Part shown: positions 11,314 through 22,439 of the stretch, piece by piece | Numbering within the stretch: the stretch's first letter is position 1 | Layout of the letters: each line of letters opens with the position of its first letter | Source: Larix kaempferi | Taxonomy: Eukaryota; Streptophyta; Pinopsida; Pinales; Pinaceae | DNA length: 64,000 bases | Direction: 5' to 3' | Assembly: GCA_027924585.1 (NCBI GenBank) | Contig: BSBM01000870.1 | Span: 6,137,001-6,201,000 of the forward strand | Notes under the pieces: generated by a model | What the model saw: the letters and a program-made list of their open reading frames with translations, nothing else | The model's database searches: none | Told to the model about the DNA's origin: nothing | Made by a program: the position numbers and the translations under genes

Positions 11314-11873
11314 TGACCTAAGAAGAAGGCACTGTGCAGTTGCGAAAGTTAGGGATTCTAAATATTTGGGTTTCTCTCCACAGATCATCAAAGGCAAAAG
11401 TCTAGATTAACTATCCTAGCAAGGGCGCATCTTTCTGTAGAGACATAATTCAATTCTGAGCATTTTCAGTTTTTGACCTAAAAATTAGGGTTTCTGCAAA
11501 AAATTGGAATTTCTAAAATTTGAGACCACGGCTGGAAGCTCCTCTGAAAAATTGATGTTTAGAGCTTTGGATCGAACTTTTTGGTTGGGTGAAGCTCTGG
11601 GAAAATCAAACCCTAATTCAGGGTCCTGTCTAGTGAATCCGGAAGTTTCAAAAGCAATTTTGAGGGGTGAAACTTTGTAGAATTCAAATTCTGAGTATAC
11701 CAGCTTGACCAGCTCAGCAAGGCGCATCTTTCTATCATTTCAGAAGTTTGAAATTCAAATTTTGAAATTTTAGGGTTTCTATGACAAACCCTAATCCAGC
11801 TCCAGATCCAGTTTTCAACAAATCAAGTAGTAAGATCTAAAACTTTCTATTTCCATTTGAAGTACTCTTTAAG
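11314..11873 (+). other. Copia-1 untranslated leader
   Basis: 560 bp between PBS and the gag ATG with no supported coding. Two partial repeats of a block with GGGTTTCT and TTGGAATTTCTAAAATTTG-like text are visible, and the copia-2 leader (51161-51891) has an expanded version of the same block. It presumably holds packaging signals. Confidence 0.6.
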
Positions 11874-14800
11874 ATGTCTCACCACACCAAGCTTGAGGAT
11901 AAGCTTGATGGAGCTGATAACTTCCGAGCATGGAAGTATAGGATTGGGTTAATTCTAGAAGAAAATGATTTGGACACCTACATAAAAGAAGAGGTTCCAG
12001 TTCTAGAGGGAGATGAGGCTAAGGCCTTACACAAGAAGGACTTGGTCAAGGCCAAGAGAATCATTGTTGATTCTATAAAGGACGATCTCATACCCCATGT
12101 GTCTTCCCTAAAGACACCTAAGGAGATGTTTGACTCCTTGACCAAATTGTTTGAAGGAAAGAACATAAATCGGAAGATGACTTTGGGGAACCAATTGAAA
12201 GGGGTAAAGCTTCAGAATGGAGAGACCATTCAATCCTTCTTTTCTAAGGTCTCTCAAATCAAGGAACACCTTGAAGCTGTGGATGAAGTAGTGGAGAATG
12301 GTGAAATTGTAATGACCACATTGAATGGCTTTCCTAGGTCATGGGACTCCTTCATCCAAGGAATCTGTACAAGAAGGAAATTGATATCCTTCTGTAGACT
12401 ATGGGAAGAATGTTCACAAGAAGAAGCTAGGCTTGTGGCCCGAGAAGAAAAGATGGGTAATGAAGATCAAGCCCTCACAGCACACACTAAGGGAAGTAAT
12501 TTTAAGAGGGAGAAATCTCACAACAAGAAACACTCTCACTTCCATCAAAAGAAGAAAGATCTCTCTCATGTTCGATGCTTCAATTGTGATGAGAAAGGAC
12601 ACTTTGCTTCAGAATGTCCCAAGAAAAGAAAAGACTTCAACAACTTCAACAAGAAGAAGAAGGGCAGCAAGAAGAGATATCATGCTCATGCTGCTGAGGA
12701 TGATGAACCACCCAAGAAGAAGGTTAGAGCAGAAAGTGATGACTCATCAAGTGAAGATGAATATGTTCTAATCTCTGCTCTCACAAGTACTATCTCTCAT
12801 GGATGTGATGATTGGCTTATTGATAGTGGGGATTCCAAACACATGACTGGGTTCAAAGAATCCTTTGTAGATCTATCTGAACATGAGTCACCTCATAAAG
12901 TGAAACTTGGGGATGACTATCAATACCCTATCAAAGGAAGTGGTGAAGCCTCCTACAAACTAGACCCTAGGAAGTCTTTGAAGATGAAAGATGTTCTATA
13001 TGTACCTGGACTCAAGAAGAATCTCCTATCCATATCATCTTTGGATGCAAAAAGGATTAGAGTTGCATTTGTAGATGGCCAAGTACTCATGTGGCCAAAA
13101 GGTAAGACCATAGATGATGCAGTAGTGATTGGAGAGCAAGAGGGATGATTGTACAAATTGTAGGGACAACCTGAGCATGCTATGGTACATGAATCCATGG
13201 AGCCAAGTGAAATTTGGCATAGAAGGCTTGCACATGTTCACTATAGAGCACTACCAATTGCAAGCAAAGTTGTAGAAGGTCTTCCTGAAATCCAGTCTAA
13301 ACATGAAGGTGTTTGCAAAGGATGTGCAAAAGGAAAGAACACAAAGAAGGCATTTCCAAGCAGCGAAAGCAAAGCAAAAGGAATCTTGGAGATTATCCAC
13401 TCTGATGTATGCGGTCCGATGTCATCCAGTTCTCTGAGTGGGTATGTATACTATATTTATTCCATTGATGATTTCTCTAAGAAGACTTGGGTTTATTTGT
13501 TGAAGAACAAAGATGAAGTGTTTGATAAGTTCAAGGAATTCAAAGCCTTGATAGAAAATCAAACAGATAAGAAGATTAAGACTTTCAGATCTGACAATGC
13601 TGGAGAATTCACTTCAGGTGATTTCAAGAAGTTATGCAGTGATTCAGGGATTAAGAGGGAGTTGACTGCTCCCTACAATCCACAACAAAATGGAGTTGCA
13701 GAAAGGAAGAATAGGACTATCATGGAAGTAGCACAGGCAATGCCTCAGACCAAGATCTGCCTATGTATCTATGGGCAGAAGAAGCTAGGACAACTGTATA
13801 TGTGCAGAACATAATACCTCACAAGATACTTGACAACAAGACACCAGAAGAAGTCTTCTCTGGTAAGAAACCTGAAGTTAGCCATCTCAGGATAGTTGGC
13901 TGTCCTGTATATACACACATTCCAAAGAAAAAGAGTACAAAGCTAGATCCTTCAGGAAAGAAGGGCATCTTTGTGGGTTATAGTGAAAGCTCGAAGGCTT
14001 ACAGAATATACTTTCCAGGGTTTAAGAAGATTGATGTCAACATGGATGTAACATTTGATGAAGACTCAGCTTACATCAAATCAAGGAAGACACCTATTGA
14101 AGATCATGAAGAACCAAAGGTAAGCAGATTCCAAGACACCACCATGAATGAAGCAATTCCAGAAGCAGATCGTGAAATTGAAGATCCACAAGAACCTGTA
14201 GATCCACCCCGTGAGAAGAAATCTCACAAGAAGAAACCTGCATGGGCTAGAGAGCTCATTCAAGATGCAGAAAGGTATGGCATTCCAGAAGACGAACACA
14301 GAGAAAGGAAGAGGACTAAATCACATACCAGTTATGTTGCCTTACTTTGTGACATTATTAACAAAGAACCTTCCAGTTATGAAGAAGCAGCGAAAAAGAA
14401 AGAATGGAAGGATGCCATCGTCGAAGAGTACCAGTCGATCATGAAGAATGATGTTTGGGATGTGGTTCCAAGACCTAAAGGGAAGTCCGTTGTGACTTCC
14501 AAGTGGATCTATAAGATCAAGCATGCTGCAGATGGTAGCATAGAGAAATACAAGGCGAGGTTTGTAGCTCGTGGCTTCTCTTAGAAAGAGGGAATAGACT
14601 ATGAAGAGACTTTTGCTCCTGTAGCCAGATACACTTCCATCAGAATAGTACTTGCTTTGGCTGCAGTGATGAAGTGCAAGATACACCATATGGATGTCAA
14701 GACATCTTTCTTGAATGGTGTAATTGAAGAGGAAGTGTATGTGGAGCAGCCACTTGGTTTTGAGACACATGACAAGGAGCCATATGTGTTCAGGTTGAAG

Positions 14801-15910
14801 AAAGACTTGTATGGCTTGAAGCAAGCTCCTGGGACTTGGTATGGTAGGATAGATAACTTTCTATCCAGTTTGGGCTTTACCAAGAGTAAAGCGGATTCCA
14901 ACCTTTACTACAAGGTTGAGGAAGGCAATCTAGTGATACTACTATTGTATGTGGATGACCTATTTGTTACAGGTGAGGATAGATTGATTGCTGATACAAA
15001 GAGGAAGCTTGATGCCAAGTTCGAGATGAAGGACTTGGGGATGATGCACTACTTTCTAGGCATGGAGGTGTGGCAGAGTGCAGATGGAATCTTCCTTGGA
15101 CAAGGGAAGTATGCAGTAGAGATCCTGAAGCGGTTCGGGATGATGGACTGCAAGGTCATGGCCACACCTATGACATCGAACCTGAAGCTTCTGTGTGATG
15201 ATTCATCTGATCCAGTTGATGTCACGGTGTATCGTCAGATGATTGGGTCCTTGATGTACCTGATGAACACGAGACCAGATATTTGCTTTGCGGTGAACAC
15301 ATTGAGCCAGTTCCTGACGGATCCCATAAGTGTTCACCTGGTTGTTGTAAAGCATATTCTGAGGTACCTGAAGGGTACAATTGATTATGGGCTCAAGTAT
15401 GATGCGAATCAAAAGTTTAACTTGTAGGGTTATGTTATTTCAGATTGGGCAGGCAGTGCTGCAGATAGGAATAGCACTTCTGGGTGCTGCTTCAGTATGG
15501 GATCAGGTGTGATCTCTTGGTTTAGCAGGAAGCAGTCCTGCGTAGCACTGAGTACAACCGAAGCAGAGTATGTTGCAGCTTGTTCGGCTAGTTGTGAGGT
15601 AGTATGGCTGAGGAAGCTACTATATGAGACATTTGATCTCCCATTAGATGCTACTGGTATCTTTTGTGACAACCAGAGTTGTGTGAAGCTGTCTGAAAAC
15701 CCGGTGTTCCATGATAGGTCGAAGTACATTGAGATCAAATATCACTATATCAGGGATATGGTGCAGAGAGGAGCAGTGAAGCTCCTGTATGTTGCGACAG
15801 ATGAGCAGGTTGCAGATGTGTTGACGAAACCACTAGCCAGAGTGACATTTGAGTACTTCAAAGAGAGGCTCGGTGTTCTTCAGATTGAAGATACTTCGAG
15901 GAAGAAGTGA
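11874..15910 (+). pseudogene. Copia-1 gag-pol polyprotein, broken
   Basis: A single copia polyprotein of about 1,345 codons. It starts at ATG 11874 (MSHHTKLEDKLDGADNF). Domains in order: gag, CCHC knuckle CFNCDEKGHFASEC (about 12575), protease DWLIDSGDSKHMTG (about 12811), GAG-pre-integrase WHRRLAHVHYRALP, integrase with D (HSDVCGPM), D (FRSDNAGEF) and E (NGVAERKNRTIME), RT with LLYVDDLFVTG (about 14945), RNase H with KQSCVALSTTEAEYVAA and FCDNQSCVKLSENPVF. Stops: TGA 13146, TAG 13161, TAG 14582, TAG 15425. A 1-base loss near 13742 shifts the frame, judged by alignment with copia-2. The protease motif has Asp after DSG where copia-2 has Ser. Confidence 0.95.
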
Positions 15911-17105
15911 TGGGACACATTTGCAGGAGCCATTCCAAGCATGGTGAGAGGAGGATCCTTTCCATGGCTGTGGATGTAAGCACTGTGTGTTGAGCATTAG
16001 AATGATGCTCCAGTTACTGCTTTGGATATGATCAGTTGGATCATGTATATGTATATGCATCAGTTGGATGCTTTGTATGATCAGTTGGATCATGTATATG
16101 TATATGCATCAGTTGGATGCTTTGTATGATCGGGTGGATCATGTATGATGATATGCATCAGGTGGATCATGTATGATGATATGTATCAGGTGGATACATT
16201 GTATGATCAGGTGGATCATGTATGATGATATGCATTAGGTGGATGCATTGTATGATGAGGTTGATCATGGATGATGGGCATCAGGATGATGCTCCAGATG
16301 ATATGCATCAGGTTGATGCTATGATGATGATCAATATGATCATGAGTATTAGGTTGATACTCCATGGCCGTGTACAGGTTGTGCAGGTAGCATAGAAAAG
16401 ATCCTGGGAGATCTGGACATGTAGAGCTGTGTGCTCGTAACAGCCTGGGATGCTCTTTTGAGGTTTTGCTACAGTTTCGCATAGAAAAGATCCTGGAGAT
16501 CCGGACAGGTAGAGCTGTGTGCTTGTAACATCCTGGGATACTCTATAGAGATCCAGATAGGTAGAGCTGTGTGCTCGTAACATCCTGGGATGCTCTTTAA
16601 CGGTTTTGCGAAAGTTCACATTGAAAAGATCTCGGAGATCCGGACAGGTAGAGTTGTGTGCTCGTAACATCCTGGGATGCTCTATAGAGATCTGGATAGG
16701 TAGAGCTGTGTGCTCATAACAACATGGGATGCTCTTTAAAGGTTTTGTGAAGGTCACATGTAAAAGATCTTGGGAGAACCGGATAGGTAGAGCTATGTGC
16801 TCATAATAGCCTGGGATGCTCTTTCGAGGTTTTGTTGACGCACGTAATTAGTCCTGGGATCCACAGTATGGCCAGTGATGATGAAGACCTACAGGTGGTG
16901 GGCCTACATCCAGCATGAAAAAGGGCTGGCTCTGTAGAAATTCCTATGACGAGCAGAATTCAGAGATAGCCCAGTGATTGAGATGTCGAGTATAGCAGCA
17001 GTGATGATGATGATGTTCCGTGATCCAGTGATGATGATCTAGCTCCAGAATTGAAGACTTGCGCTCATATGTATTGATGACCTGTGACGAAAGAATACCT
17101 TCCTA
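15911..17105 (+). repeat. Copia-1 3' untranslated region with two tandem arrays
   Basis: About 1.2 kb of non-coding DNA between the pol stop and the polypurine tract. The first array (about 16030-16330) has 49-bp units around GATCAGTTGGATCATG, becoming GATCAGGTGGATCATG and GATGAT-rich. The second (about 16390-16840) has about six copies, irregularly spaced 50-90 bp, of a block containing GTAGAGCTGTGTGCTCGTAA, a CTGGGATGCTCT segment and, in some copies, GGTTTTG. Open frames on the opposite strand here come from the repeats and are not genes. Confidence 0.85.
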
Positions 17106-17117
17106 GTTAAGAGGGAG
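17106..17117 (+). promoter_or_regulatory. Polypurine tract, copia-1
   Basis: GTTAAGAGGGAG sits immediately before the 3' LTR. It would prime plus-strand DNA synthesis. The same 12 bases precede the copia-2 3' LTR. Confidence 0.85.
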
Positions 17118-17707
17118 TGTTGATGTATTTGTAACTTCAGAAGATATTCTTCTATGTATTACATTTGTACTTTATTGTATATCCCACAGAGATGTATTGT
17201 TCCTCTGATTGGAAGTGTCGTCACTTGTATTTGTAAGTGTCGCAAGTTACATTGTAAGTGTTGTCCTTTGCATTGATGGGTTATTAGACCACCAGTGTGG
17301 GGTCGACCCTAATTAGGTCATGTGGATGGGTTATTAGACTTGAGTAGCAAGTTGGCCCCAGTGGATTATTGGCAGGTCAAGTCGGTGTATAAATAGAGAG
17401 GTTTTGTCTCTCATTTGATTCATTCACTCACTTCTCAAGCTCGAATAGCTAAGAGAGAAAGTGGTGCACTAGTGGAGGAGGAGGAGCATCTGCTAGAGAC
17501 ATCTTATTGGGTTTGATCTTTGTGATCTTGGTTTGTGGCTTATCTTATCTCTGTGGAAGTTGCGGGGTTTTTCACCTTCTTGGTTTTCCCCGGTGAAACT
17601 TTGTGTCTCTTGTGTGATTGCTTTTGTGTCTATGATTGATATGTTGTACATGTTATTCTCTTAGTGATCCTGAATGATAATGGAATGAAATTATTGAAAA
17701 ATTAACA
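17118..17707 (+). repeat. Copia-1 3' LTR
   Basis: 590 bp, same length as the 5' LTR, from TGTTGATG to TTAACA. TATA box TATAAATAG at 17388. Differences from the 5' LTR are scattered single substitutions, for example CTCGAATAG for CTCGCATAG and CTCTGTGG for CTCTGAGG. Confidence 0.95.
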
Positions 17708-18548
17708 TGCATGAGTGGATGAGCAGTTCAATAAGAATGAGAAACACATTAAGGAAATTTAAAGTAGGATCGGAGGCATCTTGAGCAATTCTGGTGGGGT
17801 TCTCTTAGATGAAGGAATCCTTTATGAATTAAAATCTTCGACAAAGAAAAATATTAAGCTCTTATGGGAGGAAGAACAAAATCAATGTATTAAAAGCAGG
17901 GCCGCCTGGATTGCTGGTGGAGACTCGAACATAATTTTTTTCATAATTTCACTAATTTTTGAAAAACGAAGAATACTATATGATCCATGCGTGATGATTC
18001 CAAAGGTGAAGCACACTCCTTCAATGATCTTGCAAATCTAAGCAAACTCCATGTTGGTGGCTTATAAAAATATCATTTCCCATTGGGGGAGATTATGTCA
18101 CTTCTTAGTAAATATCCAATATTTGTGGAAGATAGCGATGGGGGGGGGAATATATAAGGAGGTTACAAAGGACGAGGTGTTGGTGGTGATGAATACTTTC
18201 AATGGAGACATAAAGCTTGGATCTGACGAATGGACCATTGAATTTTTCATTTCCTTTTACGACTTGGTTGGTGATGATCTGCTTAGTGTTGTTTAAGAAG
18301 TACAACTGGGTGGAAAGGTACCTAGAAGCATCAATTTGAATTTACTGGACCTCATCCCAAAATAGGATGCTCCAAATAATTTTAGTGATTATTGGCCTAT
18401 CTCACTTTGCAATATGGTGCATAAAATCATTGTCAATTTTTTAGTTGTCAAGGACAAGCCTATTCTTTCGAGGGTCATCTTTGTTGAATAGTTTGAGTTC
18501 TTAAAGGGTATAAGTATACACGAGGCGATTGGCTCTACTCAAGAGGAA
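17708..18548 (+). pseudogene. LINE-1 reverse transcriptase, N-terminal part
   Basis: This resumes LINE-1 after copia-1. Visible text includes LWEEEQNQCIKSRAAWIAGGDSN (the conserved W..GD.N block before RT), then LNLLDLIPK and FSDYWPISLCNMVHKI, the LIPK...RPISLCN motif of plant L1 RTs, and EAIGSTQE at about 18520. The reading frame is shifted and interrupted by stops. An insertion at about 18549 separates this from the catalytic part of RT. Confidence 0.75.
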
Positions 18549-19118
18549 CCATTGATCCAGATGGATATAGGTGGCCACCCACCCATTCCACTGGCTCAAA
18601 GCAATTTTCCATTTTGGCAATTTTCTAGTAATTTTTCTATGGTTTTTTGGGTCATAAACTTATGGGGCCATTTTGAGGCCCTAAACTATTGTGCTCCTCG
18701 GATAGATATTTCCAATGGTCTACCAAGCACCCCAACAGAGATTGTATGCAAAAGTTATGACCTTGGGAAGTTGACTGCTCAACTAACCACCTTGGGGTTG
18801 CAAACTTTATGACTGTTCATCTACTAGGGTTAGGTTTTTGGATGTTTAGGGTTCTTGCCCTCATGCTTGTGATAAATAGGCCCTTTAAGCCTCTTTTTTT
18901 ATTCATCTTGTAACGAGCAAGCTTAGCCTCCACATATATTCTTAGAGATATCACTACCACCATTGTAGCTGCTTTTATTTTACAGTCTGTCCTGTTTCAT
19001 TCATTTTAAAAGAATTCGGGTTTACTGTATCCCTGTGTTTCTTGCAATATATCTATGCATGTGAATATATATATGCTCTTTCATTTCATTCTCACATAAA
19101 TCCAGATCAATCACACGG
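18549..19118. mobile_element. About 570-bp insert within LINE-1 RT, possible solo LTR
   Basis: LINE-1 RT reads continuously on either side (EAIGSTQE before, SASLIMNLDLLKAYD after), so this stretch is foreign. It contains TGATCCAGAT at 18553 and ends near ATCCAGATCA at 19100-19109, giving TGATC...GATCA termini. Late in the segment are CTTGTAACGAGC and TTCTTGCAATATATC, the kind of sequence found towards LTR 3' ends. I could not find a matching 5-bp target duplication, so the exact limits and solo-LTR status are uncertain. An open stretch at 18552-18812 has no recognisable protein. Confidence 0.4.
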
Positions 19119-21747
19119 TATAAAGTGTCATTCCTCAGCCTCTCTGATTATGAATCTCGACCTCTTAAAGGCATACGATTGGATTTTTTGGACCTATCTG
19201 CATCTGATGTTATTATAGGTGGGTTTCTCGTTAAGCATGGCTCATTATATTATGGGATGCATCAGCTCTATTCAGATACCAGACTTGATTAATGATGTGT
19301 TTGGACCTTTCTTTCACTGGTCCCATGGTCTTCGGCAAGGGTCTCCATTATCACCATATTTATTTATAATGGTAGCATAGGGGCTAAGTCGATGCTTGAT
19401 TGATGCCAAACAATGAATGCTAATCTAAGGTGTTGTGGTTGGTAAGATTATCTCCTTGTCTCATTTGTTATTCGTTGATGATGTCCTTTTATTCTGTTTT
19501 GGAATTGAAGCTGAAATACAAAGGATGTTGGACATTCTAAACACCTATTGTGTCGGCATTGGTATGGAAATCAATAGGAACAAATCTGTTGCATATGATT
19601 TTTCCTTGAATGATCGCGTTCTATAACTCTTCTAGAATTATATTCCATGTATTCAAGGGGATATGGAAGAGGGCATTAAATATCTTGGTTTCACTATTAA
19701 TCCCAATAATTACCACAAGGAAGATTGGTTCTAGTTAGTTGGAAGAATTGAGAAGGGGATACAGTTTTGGCGCAACATGTTTCTTTCTCGAGTTGGCAAG
19801 TTATTTTTGATCAAATATGTCCTCTAGGCAATTCCAGTATACTGGCATTTGCTTGTTTTTATTCTATAGGGCACCTTACATTAAATCCACAAACTTTTTT
19901 TTTTAATTATTTTTGGTGAGGTAGTAAAGAATATTGAGGACTTCACCTAGCTAGTTGGAAATGGGTTGCTCTTCCCAAAAAATGGGGGGATGGGGACTCA
20001 AAGACTCGACTTTATTTGGAAAATATCTAGTTTCTTGATCCCTATAGCAATTCATAAAGAAACCAAGTATATATAATATTTTTCCATTGTGGATTGGATT
20101 CAATCAAAGACCAAATCGATTGTTAGTGTCTCCAACCAATGGAAGGCGCTCTCCTTATCATTTCTGGTTATTGAGACAGTTTCTTGCTTAGAAAGTTGGG
20201 AAAGGTAATTTTGTGCTAATTGGGGTTGATGCAGTTATAGGATATAGTAGGGATATTTTTTTACCATCATAGATTGTAAATTATCTCAGAGAACAGGGTA
20301 AGGCCACTTTGGAAAACCTGGCAGACCCGACCACTACCAATATCTGGTATCAAGGTTGGCAAACAACTTAACTCTTGGGGCTCCCAGAGCAATGGAAACC
20401 ATCTTGGGACAGGTTTGTTCGTGCCCTACATAATGCACATATCAGGATCTTAGAACATGTAGACGAGATAATGTGGATATATGATTCATCTGGAGGTACA
20501 TATACTGCCAAATGTGGCTATTGAGCAATGGTGGAATGTTGAAATTCCCCTGTCCTTTGGTGGTGGAAGCCTTTGTGGAAACTTCACACCCCACCTAAAT
20601 CTATCATGAATATGTCGTTGATTATCAATGGGAAGTTGTTAATGTGGGATGTTCTTCAAAAAAGTCAATGGAGTGGGATGATATTATATTATTTATGTAA
20701 AGAAAGTGGTGAGGATACTCCCCACCCTTTTATACACTTTAGATTTTCTGCATCAATGTGGTCATATTTATTTGGGGCACTCAACATTTCCGGTAAGTGG
20801 GAAGAGGACAGTGTCTAAGGTTGTATGAGGAGTTGGTTCTCTTGTAGACCATTGAAAAGTATCACTCTCTTCCATTGGAAGTTGCTTGGAGTATTTGCAA
20901 TGTGCGCAATATGGCCATATTTGAAGGTAACATGCTTCCACATGAGGTGATTGTAATTCAAGCTATCAATATTTTTAATCATTATGTGGATCGTGTTGTC
21001 CTCCCTATTGGAAGGAAGCTTCACACCATGGAAATTATTCAGCATGCCCCACGGGCATATCTTGATGGTTCCTGTCAAGGCCAGGACTCGGTTTGTGGGT
21101 TGGGTTTTGTGGTCTATACAACTCATGATCGTATATGGTGTTTAAAGCCAATGTAGGACCAGGGATGAATACTCGAGTTGAATTTCTATCATTTCTCTCT
21201 CTCCTTGAGTTTGTTTCCATTCGAAGTATATGACTGGCTAATATATATGGCGATTCTATTTTAGTTATTAAATGGATGAATATAGAGGCACACAATTAGA
21301 ATATCCATCTTCAAAGTATGTCTTAACATATTATGGATATATCTAACTCCTTTTTGCAAGCTCGGTACCGGTATATCCCACATGAATATAATTCGGAAGC
21401 TGATAGATTATATAAAGAAGGTTTGGACTTACTTCTGGGACATTATCAGTTGTATTTCTATCAAGGGTGGGATATCAAGTCATCGGGTGGTTGCCTTAAT
21501 GATATGATTATGGTATAAAGTTGAATGGGTGGTAGCTAGTTTTTTGCGAAAACTTTTGTTTACTTTGATGATGCATTTATATTAGGCCCATTGTTTTAAT
21601 GACAACGGTTAGAGCTCATTGTTGAGAACATTTATGCTAAAGCATGAGGGTGGTACTCATATGAATGTTCTATAGGCTCCCTTGGAATGTGCTTTATTTT
21701 TTGCAATGAAAATAAAAGTTTGATTTTTTTAGCGGTAGAAAAAAATA
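19119..21747 (+). pseudogene. LINE-1 RT catalytic core, C-terminus with RNase H, and 3' end
   Basis: The RT continues with MNLDLLKAYDWIFW (D of motif A), GLRQGSPLSPYLFIMV (motif B) and the catalytic LLFVDDVLLFCFG (about 19466). Next come GIKYLGFTINP and a C-terminal region with RVGKLFLIKYVL and WRNMFLSR. Near 21045-21160 a plant-LINE type RNase H begins: APRAYLDGSCQG, CGLGFVVYTT. The 3' end is AATAAAAGTTTGATTTTTTT followed by an A-run near 21740. Many stops and shifts make it non-functional. LINEs with a terminal RNase H are known in plants. Confidence 0.75.
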
Positions 21748-22439
21748 TGTGGTGTTGTTAACTAGCTAGAGGAAAGACTCATTTATGCTTACCAATTATG
21801 ATAGTTTTTATTAGGTGCCGAAGTAGCCTGAGCTCTCTTCTCTGGAAATGGGGCAATCTTATTATTTCATCAACATCTATGGACCATGTGGAAATAAAAG
21901 TGAATATTGAAACAAGTTGCTAGGTCATGACTAGTTCTAAAAATCAAATATAATCTCTGGGGGGATTTAAACTTTACTATGGGAAAAGGACTACCAAAAA
22001 TGACCCACTGGCTAATTTGTTTATCCTTAAGCTAGGAGACATTGAATTGGTGGATGTGGATCCATGTAAGCTAGTATCTCCTAAAATAATTAGAGGACAA
22101 GTGAGGCAATTGTTGTCAAAATACTTATGAGATTTATGATCTCTGATTCGCTTACCACAAACCATGTTGAAATAAGAACATGGGAGGAGATAAGATTTGA
22201 ATCAAATCATCATCCAATTCTTTTCCAAGTGGAAAAGGAGGCATATAGACCTCCTTGTCCTTTCAATTCAATCCAAATTTGATTCAAGAAGAAGATTTTG
22301 TTAATTTGGTTAAATGAGGGTGGAAGCATTTTGCTAAAAATGCAAGTGAATCAAGAAACATCTAAATAAGTATTTCAATTCAGTCCAAATTTGATTCAAG
22401 AAGAAGATTTTGTTAATTTGGTCAAAGGAGGGTGGAAGC
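21748..22439 (+). pseudogene. Second L1-type LINE (LINE-2), endonuclease fragment
   Basis: A degraded endonuclease region: YYFINIYGPCGNKSEY, then (frame-shifted) GKRTTKNDPLANLFILKLGDIELVD-like text, RFMISDSLTTNHVEI and HHPILFQVEKEAYRPP. This order matches the C-terminal half of an L1 endonuclease followed by the linker to RT. It is interrupted at 22439 by the 4.2-kb LTR-like insert and continues at 26677. LINE-2 differs from LINE-1 in sequence. Confidence 0.6.
22261..22439 (+). repeat. 112-bp tandem duplication within LINE-2
   Basis: Unit 1 is 22261-22372, from TTTCAATTCAATCC to TCTAAATAAGTA. Unit 2 starts at 22373 and is split by the 4.2-kb insert: its remainder is at 26677-26726, ending with the same AAATAAGTA. 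The two units differ by a few bases, including GTTAAATGAGG versus GTCAAAGGAGG. Confidence 0.9.

Larger units (their letters stand above)
10712..17707 (+). mobile_element. Complete Ty1/copia retrotransposon (copia-1)
   Basis: A 6,996-bp element with two 590-bp LTRs (10712-11301, 17118-17707), both TG...CA, a PBS matching initiator-Met tRNA, a gag-pol frame and a polypurine tract. Flanking five bases are TGCAA on the left (10707-10711) and TGCAT on the right (17708-17712), a target duplication with one later change. It is inserted in LINE-1. The two LTRs differ at roughly 20 sites by eye, so the insertion is not very recent. Copia-2 (50592-57585) is a sibling of almost the same length. Confidence 0.95.

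Noticed and set aside
16308-16757. 149-codon minus-strand frame with repeated text
   Set aside because: It is produced by the tandem array in copia-1's 3' UTR and has no counterpart in copia-2.
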